Below are positions 58,347 to 64,000 of a stretch of DNA of 64,000 nt, piece after piece. Each line of letters opens with the position of its first letter. Within the stretch, counting starts at the first letter, position 1. The stretch is from UBA5972 sp964567685 (GTDB lineage: Bacteria; Pseudomonadota; Alphaproteobacteria; Rhodobacterales; Rhodobacteraceae). The notes beneath the pieces were generated by a model, which saw only the letters and a list, made by a program, of their open reading frames with translations, searched no databases and was not told the DNA's origin. Made by a program: the position numbers and the translations under genes. The DNA lies in the NCBI GenBank assembly GCA_964567685.1, contig CAZMNO010000006.1, positions 46,520-110,519 on the forward strand, given 5' to 3'.

Positions 58347-59543
58347 ATGAAAACAGGAATCTGTCTGTCCGGCGCCGCGATTGTTGGGCTCATGATATTT
58401 GGCACCGCAACTGCTGCCCCATTGCAGCCGCAGGCCGTGCCGCAAAGCAATGATATGATCGTGCTGGCCTCGATGGAAGAGGATCGCGAAGCCTGGCGGG
58501 CGATCAATCGGGAAATGGTTGCGTTATATAATGACGGCGATATCGAAGGGTCGTTGGTGAAGGCACGTGCGGCACTGGAACTCGCAGAAAGCGCATTTGG
58601 CCCTGACGACAATGACACGGCGCAAGCCAATAACAATATGGGGTTCCTGCTGCAGCAAATGGGAAGTTACACGACAGCAATACCCTATTTTCAACGCGCT
58701 CTGGATATCAGGATAAAGGTTCTTGGCCCGGATGATGCCCTGACCGGCACCAGTGAAAACAATCTGGCGGTGATCCTGAACCTGCAAAGCCGGTTTCACG
58801 ATGCGCTGCCACATTATCGCCGGTCGCTGGAAATTGCCGAACTGACGTTGGATCCCGGTGACTGGCGCGTCGCGGTCAAGCTGGGCAATCTGGGGCTGCT
58901 TCTGGTGATTTTGCACCAGTTTGAGGAAGCCGAAGAGGTGCTGCGCCGCGCGCAGGCGATCAATGAAGCTGATCCTGAGGGTGACAAGCTTGATCTGGCG
59001 GTGAGCCTTAACAATCTGGCAACCGCATTGACGGCTCTGGCCCGCCATGACGAGGCAGAAACCCTGTTCCGACAGGCGCTGGCGATCCGTCAGCAAGAAC
59101 TGGGGCCGGATAATCTTGATACTTCAAACAGCCTTCACAACTTGTCGCGGATGCTGCGCCTGAAAGGGGAGTTCAGGGCTGCAGAACCTCTGGCGGTGAA
59201 GGCGGTGCAGGTTTCTGAGGCGATATTGGGGCTGGATCATCCGGATACTGCAACCGGGCTTCATAATCTGGCATTGGTGCTTGACGGGATGGACGATGAT
59301 GAGGTTGCAGGGCCCTACTACCGCCGTGCCCTGAAGGCCCGCGAAGAGGCGCTGGGCGAAGATCACTATGCAACGGCGCGCAGCCTGCATGATTACGGCG
59401 ATTTCCTCTATCGCTCAGGGCAGGCGGCCGAGGCAGAACGGCTGGTGGCGCGCGCCTACAAAATCAGGTTGCGGGTTTTCGGGGCAGGGCACCCGGATAC
59501 GCTGGAGAGTGAGACTTTACGCAACAGGATCAGGGGGGAATAG
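58347..59543 (+). CDS. Secreted tetratricopeptide-repeat protein
   Basis: 398 residues from ATG 58347. Sec signal peptide (KTGICLSGAAIVGLMIFGTATA, cleavage after ATA). From about 60 on, eight or so 42-residue TPRs of the kinesin-light-chain type: AQANNNMGFLLQQMGSYTTA, LGNLGLLLVILHQFEEAEEV, LHNLSRMLRLKGEFRAAEPL, TGLHNLALVLDGMDDDEVAG. A periplasmic or outer-membrane scaffold. Single gene after an AT-rich interval. Confidence 0.85.
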   Translation: MKTGICLSGAAIVGLMIFGTATAAPLQPQAVPQSNDMIVLASMEEDREAWRAINREMVALYNDGDIEGSLVKARAALELAESAFGPDDNDTAQANNNMGFLLQQMGSYTTAIPYFQRALDIRIKVLGPDDALTGTSENNLAVILNLQSRFHDALPHYRRSLEIAELTLDPGDWRVAVKLGNLGLLLVILHQFEEAEEVLRRAQAINEADPEGDKLDLAVSLNNLATALTALARHDEAETLFRQALAIRQQELGPDNLDTSNSLHNLSRMLRLKGEFRAAEPLAVKAVQVSEAILGLDHPDTATGLHNLALVLDGMDDDEVAGPYYRRALKAREEALGEDHYATARSLHDYGDFLYRSGQAAEAERLVARAYKIRLRVFGAGHPDTLESETLRNRIRGE

Positions 59544-59579
59544 ATAAAATTGAAACTGTGACAAGAAAGATTCAAATAA

Positions 59580-60125
59580 ATGAAATCACTCCGCGAAAAA
59601 TTGATTGAAAAGCTGAAGCTATTTGAACGACCCGATCTTGTTAGAACAGAAAGCGGCTATTTGGCGGATCATCGCCCTGAAATTGCACCACTCGCTTATA
59701 GCATCAAGGTCAATAACGGATTGCCCGATCATGAAATCGACCTGATCATTGCTATTTCCCGAGGGGCGCATGAACCAACTGTCAGAGAACTATACCGTAA
59801 TTTCAACGGGTTGGATTTTGGAATGTCAAAATTCACCATTTATGGTCTGGTGGTTCAACTGGACAGATCCGACTTTCACAATATCCAGAATATTCCGTAT
59901 AATATCGAAACCATCCAGACCTATGGTCGGCCGGAATATGCTCCGGAACTTGGCTGTATCTTCGCAACCTCAAAATCAGAAGGAAGAAAAAAACACTTCC
60001 ATCTTATTGATTCTGAGGGCGCTATTTTGGCTGGGGAGTTTCATGAAAACTCTTATGTAGCTGAAGTTTATGAGGAATTGGACGAGTGGTTATTTGCCTA
60101 TGCTGATTGGAGTATAAGCGCCTGA
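59580..60125 (+). CDS. SMI1/KNR4 (SUKH)-like protein, uncertain
   Basis: 181 residues: LYRNFNGLDFGMSKFTIYGL resembles the SUKH motif in which a Trp/Gly-bearing loop follows a helix. AT-rich compared with its neighbours, no signal or membrane segment. SUKH proteins are frequently immunity proteins against polymorphic toxins or act as orphan regulators. No toxin gene is next to it. Identification is weak. Confidence 0.55.
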   Translation: MKSLREKLIEKLKLFERPDLVRTESGYLADHRPEIAPLAYSIKVNNGLPDHEIDLIIAISRGAHEPTVRELYRNFNGLDFGMSKFTIYGLVVQLDRSDFHNIQNIPYNIETIQTYGRPEYAPELGCIFATSKSEGRKKHFHLIDSEGAILAGEFHENSYVAEVYEELDEWLFAYADWSISA

Positions 60126-60269
60126 ACTCAAGTCTAATGTCTGTTCGCGGTTCTTCAGCGAATTCGACCATACCATGAATTCAATTTTCCCAATTGTCGC
60201 GCCAAGACATCCCGCAAAGAACTCATTCATTTACCGGTAGTCAATGGCGGTACAGTAAGGCTCAGACGA

Positions 60270-60482
60270 CTAAAGCATCACCCCAATCACCACCATCATC
60301 AGGCCGAGTGCCGATAGAAAAAGCGCGCCCATATTGAGTGCCACGACCTTCTGCAACCGCGCTTTCATGTCTTCATCGCTCAGTCCGGCGCTTTTGGCTT
60401 TTGCTGCCAGAAGGATGCAATAGATCAATCCGGCCAGACCCAAAAGAGCAACGAACGAGCCGATATAAACCAGAATTTCCAT
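60270..60482 (-). CDS. Small two-helix membrane protein
   Basis: 70 residues from ATG 60482 (GGAAAGG ribosome site). Two membrane helices (ILVYIGSFVALLGLAGLIYC, LNMGALFLSALGLMMVVIGV) joined by a charged loop (KAKSAGLSDEDMKARLQKVV). No function known to me. Confidence 0.75.
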   Translation of the reverse strand: MEILVYIGSFVALLGLAGLIYCILLAAKAKSAGLSDEDMKARLQKVVALNMGALFLSALGLMMVVIGVML

Positions 60483-60603
60483 GCAACGCACCTTTCCTTT
60501 GCGCCCGCCCTAAAGAAATCCGACGCACAGTGCAAGCGGGGCCTTGAAGGGGACAGGTGAGGGCGCTAGGACAGGGGCTTGATTGCCTAAAGGAACCTTG
60601 AAG

Positions 60604-60861
60604 ATGGACGACGACCAAAGCCAATCCACTTACCGTGTTGCCGCCGATGAACTGCGCTCTTTCGTGGAGCGGTTTGAGCGGCTGGAAGCTGAGAAAAAGG
60701 ATATTGCGGATCATCAAAAAGAGGTGATGGCCGAGGCCAAGTCACGTGGCTACGACACCAAGGTTCTGCGCAAACTGGTCGGCCTCAGAAAGCGCGATCC
60801 GCAGGATTTGTCAGAAGAAGAGGCAGTGCTTGAGCTTTACAAGGAAGCGCTGGGCATGTGA
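60604..60861 (+). CDS. gapR: GapR family DNA-binding protein (DUF2312)
   Basis: 85 residues from ATG 60604. DUF2312: YRVAADELRSFVERFERLEA, EKKDIADHQKEVMAEAKSRG and YDTKVLRKLVGLRKRDPQDL. In Caulobacter GapR recognises overtwisted DNA ahead of replication or transcription. A very typical alphaproteobacterial gene. Confidence 0.93.
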   Translation: MDDDQSQSTYRVAADELRSFVERFERLEAEKKDIADHQKEVMAEAKSRGYDTKVLRKLVGLRKRDPQDLSEEEAVLELYKEALGM

Positions 60862-61069
60862 TGCCAAAGGCTTATTCGGATGCCCTATTCGGAAAGCGAT
60901 GAAATTGGCTGAGGTAGGAGCAAGGCTGAGAAGTCGCCCCCGCTGAATTGGCATAAAGTGGCAGAACACTCCTGTCAGATCGCCCCTGTGCGCGTCGGCA
61001 ATGCGCGGCTCTGTGCCAGAATGGCCGATGTCAATCCCGGGCCAAATGCGGCCCAAAACCAATGCCGTC

Positions 61070-61942
61070 TCACGGCGAAATAAACTGAACGCCCTGCATC
61101 CGCTCGATGGCAAACAGATCTTCCTCATAGAGATCTGTCAGCGTGTCCACATAATCGCGCGTCCAGCCAGGGGCTTCGACGTCAAGCGACGTGTCCTCGA
61201 CCTCGAACTTATCCAAAAAAGCGCTGAGAATGCGGCGGCGCTGAATCTCGTTCGCGGGCGGGTGCGACTGCAAATAGGCCTCCATCCGTTCAAGGCCTTC
61301 TGGCAGCATGATACTGGACAGAAAATCGTCAAGCCCGATCAGCTCCATCGTGCTGCTGTGATCGGCAATTTCGCGAATGAGTTCATACCAGATGAACGGC
61401 GTGTCCTCATTGCTCCAGATTTTCAGGGGCACACCCGGCAGGGCGCTGGTGATCCGCTCAATCACCGCGGACCAGCGCAGGGTCAAAGGGTCGACCTGTG
61501 CGATATAAGCCTCAAAATCCGCGGCTCCGGTTTTGGCAAAACACGCCGGCAGGAAGGTCGCCGGATTACGGATCGCCAGCGCAAATTCTACCTCCTGATC
61601 ATGAAAAAGGTTAAAGAGTTTCAGGCATTTCTCACCCGCTTCCGGGTAAAGCGCGTCCTGATCAATGGCTTTCTGCACGCCGCACAAAAATACATCGTTG
61701 GAAAAGATGATGCGCTGGGGGTCATCCTCGCGCATGATAGAATCAAGCATGATCTCCTGCACTTCGGCATTTGCAGGGCCGCCATCCAGAACCGATATGG
61801 TTTCCCGAAAAATCGGCCGGAAACGTCCCGGCTGCCCGATGATGATGCCTTCCTGAGCAAGGGCACGCCTGTTTCGGTTCAGACATTTGAGCAGCTGACC
61901 GTCATCGGTGCAATGCGCGCCAATATGAAATACGATTTGCAT
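61070..61942 (-). CDS. Sulfotransferase-like P-loop protein with degenerate loop
   Basis: 290 residues. Starts QIVFHIGAHCTDDGQLLKCL, matching the HIGxxKTGTT start of sulfotransferase-like proteins, but the phosphosulfate loop (KTGTTS) is CTDDGQ, so PAPS binding is doubtful. ALAIRNPATFLPACFAKTGA in the middle resembles the 3'-phosphate region (R-x-P). Probably a conserved Roseobacter protein. Divergent, overlapping the start region of the permease gene. Confidence 0.65.
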   Translation of the reverse strand: MQIVFHIGAHCTDDGQLLKCLNRNRRALAQEGIIIGQPGRFRPIFRETISVLDGGPANAEVQEIMLDSIMREDDPQRIIFSNDVFLCGVQKAIDQDALYPEAGEKCLKLFNLFHDQEVEFALAIRNPATFLPACFAKTGAADFEAYIAQVDPLTLRWSAVIERITSALPGVPLKIWSNEDTPFIWYELIREIADHSSTMELIGLDDFLSSIMLPEGLERMEAYLQSHPPANEIQRRRILSAFLDKFEVEDTSLDVEAPGWTRDYVDTLTDLYEEDLFAIERMQGVQFISP

Positions 61943-62042
61943 GGGTTATGCGGGTTCTGCTTTTTTGTTTCTTGGGTGCCTGTGCGGCAAGTATACCGCC
62001 TTTTCTGGACAGGGAAACCGCTTTCGGTTAAGGCCGGGTTTA

Positions 62043-63698
62043 ATGACCGGGAAAATGAACAAAATCAGGCAGAAAACATCCTTTGCCGGGCCTGATCCGT
62101 GGTCCGCCGGGGCGCTGTTGATCGCGGTGTTGGTGCTCCTGCCGATTGCTTCGGTGATCTGGATCGCACTGCACCCGGTAGACAATATCTGGCCACATCT
62201 TATCGCAACCACCTTGCCGCGCTATCTGATCAATACGCTTTTGCTGATGCTGGCAACGGGCGTTCTGACGGCAATGGTCGGCACGGGGGCGGCCTGGCTG
62301 GTGGTTATGTACCGTTTCCCCATGCATGGGGTTTTGCAATGGGCGCTTTTGCTCCCCTTGGCGATTCCGGCCTATATCGGTGCCTATGCACTGGTCGATT
62401 TTCTGGAATATGCCGGCCCGGTGCAAACCGGTTTGCGCGGCCTTTTTGGCTGGACCTCGGCGCGGGACTACGCGTTTCCCGAAATCCGCTCGCGCACCAG
62501 CGCGGTGATTGTTTTGTCAGCAGCGCTTTATCCTTATGTCTATTTGCTGGCGCGCACCGCATTTCGCGATCAGTCGGCCGGGGTTCTCGAAGTGTCACGC
62601 GCGCTTGGTTGCGGCCCCTGGAGCAGTTTTCTCAGGGTCGGCCTGCCACTGGCGCGCCCGGCCATTGCTGCCGGAGTGGCCATCGTGATGATGGAAACCG
62701 CCAGCGATTTTGGCACTGTTGAGTTCTTCGCCGTTCAGACGCTGACAACAGGTATTTTCTCGGTCTGGCTAGAAAGCTCGAACGCCGGTGGGGCTGCACA
62801 GATCGCGCTGGTCATCCTGGGGCTGGTCTTTATCCTCGTGGCGATTGAAAAGATCAACCGGCGCAAAATCCGTTTTTTCCGCACCACGGTCAGACAGGCC
62901 CCGATTGAAGCCCGGCGCCTCAAAAGGCTACCGGCCCTTCTGGCGGTTGGTCTTTGCGTCGTGCCCTTTGCCACGGGTTTCCTGCTGCCAGCGGTGGTGA
63001 TTGGCTGGCATGCGCTTGATAACGCTGAAATCTGGTCTGATCCCGGGCTTTATTCTGCCCTTGGCAATACCATCTGGGTCGCCGGACTGGCCGCATTGCT
63101 GACCGTGTTCGGCGGCATCTTTCTGGTTTACGGCGTGCGTCTTAGCGGGCGGCAGATGCCACGTTATATCCTGCCGGCCACCACCATTGGCTATGCCGCA
63201 CCTGGTGCAGTTCTGGGGATCGGGCTGATCATTCCGCTCGCAGCGGCGGACCACCGGATCGCGGATCTAATTGAGAACCTCACCGGATATGACCCGGGCC
63301 TGGTGCTGACAGGATCGGCTTTTGCCATCATCCTTGCCTATTTCGTGCGCTTCTTTGCCATTGCACAGGGGGCTGCCGATGCAGCAATGGGGCGGATCTC
63401 ACCCTCGCTGCCACCAGCGGCACGCTCGCTCGGCCAAACCGCTTTTGGTACGCTCAAACGCGTGCATCTGCCCTTGATCCGAGGCTCGGTTGCCACGGCG
63501 CTGCTTTTGGTATTTGTCGACAGTGTAAAGGAACTGCCGGCAACACTTTTGCTGCGCCCGTTCAATTTCAACACATTGGCCACAAGGGTCTATGAGCAAG
63601 CCTCGCTTGAGAATCTCGGACAGGCCGCCCCTGCCGCAATCATTGTCATGCTGGTTGGTTTTGTAGCTGTCCTGATGCTGGCGCGAACATCGCGATGA
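62043..63698 (+). CDS. Iron(III)-type ABC transporter permease (FbpB-like)
   Basis: About 551 residues from ATG 62043 (62055 is an alternative). Twelve or so membrane helices in two BPD_transp_1 halves; EAA loops appear as VSRALGCGPWSSFLRVGLPL ARPA and ARSLGQTAFGTLKRVHLPLI RGS. Fused permeases of this build move ferric iron (Fbp/Sfu) or thiamine-like substrates. No binding protein or ATPase gene is in the window, so it is orphaned here. Confidence 0.88.
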   Translation: MTGKMNKIRQKTSFAGPDPWSAGALLIAVLVLLPIASVIWIALHPVDNIWPHLIATTLPRYLINTLLLMLATGVLTAMVGTGAAWLVVMYRFPMHGVLQWALLLPLAIPAYIGAYALVDFLEYAGPVQTGLRGLFGWTSARDYAFPEIRSRTSAVIVLSAALYPYVYLLARTAFRDQSAGVLEVSRALGCGPWSSFLRVGLPLARPAIAAGVAIVMMETASDFGTVEFFAVQTLTTGIFSVWLESSNAGGAAQIALVILGLVFILVAIEKINRRKIRFFRTTVRQAPIEARRLKRLPALLAVGLCVVPFATGFLLPAVVIGWHALDNAEIWSDPGLYSALGNTIWVAGLAALLTVFGGIFLVYGVRLSGRQMPRYILPATTIGYAAPGAVLGIGLIIPLAAADHRIADLIENLTGYDPGLVLTGSAFAIILAYFVRFFAIAQGAADAAMGRISPSLPPAARSLGQTAFGTLKRVHLPLIRGSVATALLLVFVDSVKELPATLLLRPFNFNTLATRVYEQASLENLGQAAPAAIIVMLVGFVAVLMLARTSR

Positions 63699-63778
63699 AC
63701 CGCTGATATCGGGGAAAACATCCGTGCCAAGAATCCTCTTGCCAAACAGCCAGTTCCAAGGCTAAACGACGCCCCAGT

Positions 63779-63854
63779 GCCCCTATAGCTCAGCTGGTAG
63801 AGCAACTGATTTGTAATCAGTAGGTCCGCGGTTCGAGTCCGTGTGGGGGCACCA
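63779..63854 (+). tRNA. tRNA-Thr (anticodon TGT)
   Basis: 76 nt with all arms and encoded CCA. Acceptor GCCCCTA pairs with TGGGGGC (one G-T), D arm GCTCAGCTGGTAGAGC, anticodon arm ACTGA, loop TTTGTAA, TCAGT giving TGT at 34-36, T arm with GGTTCGAGTCC. Reads ACA codons. Confidence 0.96.
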
Positions 63855-64000
63855 TATAATTCAATAGGTTAGGTGATTTATTCGACCACGCTTAGGCGTA
63901 ATGGGTTACACTTGGGTTGCAAATTATCATATTGTGAGTGATTTCCCTAGTCACCTGGAACTATAATACGTATCATTATAAGCTCTGATTTTTGGAGGGT
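63855..64000. other. AT-rich sequence after tRNA-Thr
   Basis: 146 bp with base composition far richer in A/T than the rest. No complete gene. TATAAT (63962-63967) and ATTATA (63975-63980) form an inverted repeat around ACGTATC; GGAGG at the end may be a ribosome site of a gene beyond the window. The 3' end of tRNA genes is a common integration point, so this may be the edge of an island. Confidence 0.35.

Noticed and set aside
60862..61069. 208-bp interval between gapR and the sulfotransferase-like gene
   Set aside because: Looked for a small gene or RNA; found no start with a ribosome site, no hairpin with a T run and no promoter-like pair.

Overview
The window is a chromosomal segment of an alphaproteobacterium, most likely a member of the Rhodobacterales (Roseobacter/Rhodobacteraceae). 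Evidence: a complete 15-gene-type gene transfer agent (GTA) capsid cluster in canonical order, a pdhA-pdhB-pdhC operon whose E1-beta carries its own lipoyl domain, a GapR (DUF2312) nucleoid protein, FtsB beside pdhA, and many genes overlapping by ATGA/TGATG. One 100-N scaffold gap lies inside thrS.

Layout. 1-2400: truncated rpsF (minus) with its promoter and leader, then two tandem Flp-pilin-like genes with very long Asp/Gly/Ser repeat tails. 2435-8848: fatty-acid and envelope block, fabD-fabG-acpP, two divergent enzyme paralogues (a ureohydrolase and a HisA-like isomerase), then fabF-mltG. 8885-10534: paired perfect palindromes and a TPR-sulfotransferase gene split by one in-frame amber codon. 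10651-25963: GTA cluster g1 to g15 including g3.5 and g10.1, preceded by a strong promoter plus intrinsic terminator and followed by two GTA-associated genes. 25386-33664: a DksA/TraR zinc-finger gene with a lost stop, cysE, the pyruvate dehydrogenase operon (with a VOC gene and a small secreted protein gene inserted), ftsB, a 47-residue membrane protein, and a coiled-coil gene with zapA.

33677-43598 (all minus) is one catabolic operon: tryptophan 2,3-dioxygenase and kynureninase yield anthranilate; a CoA ligase, a fused monooxygenase/reductase, SDR, acyl-CoA dehydrogenase, enoyl-CoA hydratase, thioesterase and RidA protein would degrade 2-aminobenzoyl-CoA, with a MarR regulator inside. 43988-46384: a dimethylglycine-dehydrogenase-type enzyme. 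46482-49556: a three-gene nitrile hydratase/thiocyanate hydrolase-like set followed by a DMT transporter and a lauroyl-type acyltransferase. 49671-54454: membrane protein, DUF938 methyltransferase, infC (probable AUA start), a membrane-anchored KAAEEA-repeat rod ending in CXXCH, and thrS. 54591-63698: creatininase-family enzyme, sulfotransferase, alpha/beta hydrolase, second DMT transporter (probable CTG start), several small or orphan genes, TPR protein, GapR and an iron-type ABC permease. The window ends with tRNA-Thr(TGT) and AT-rich DNA.

Most notable: the acidic pilin-like pair, the rod protein with terminal CXXCH, the split nitrile hydratase-like operon, the GTA leader with a terminator before g1, the tryptophan-to-aminobenzoyl-CoA operon lacking a visible formamidase, and a scaffold gap that is really a 55-bp contig overlap. 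Everything here is by reading; no searches or alignments were run.
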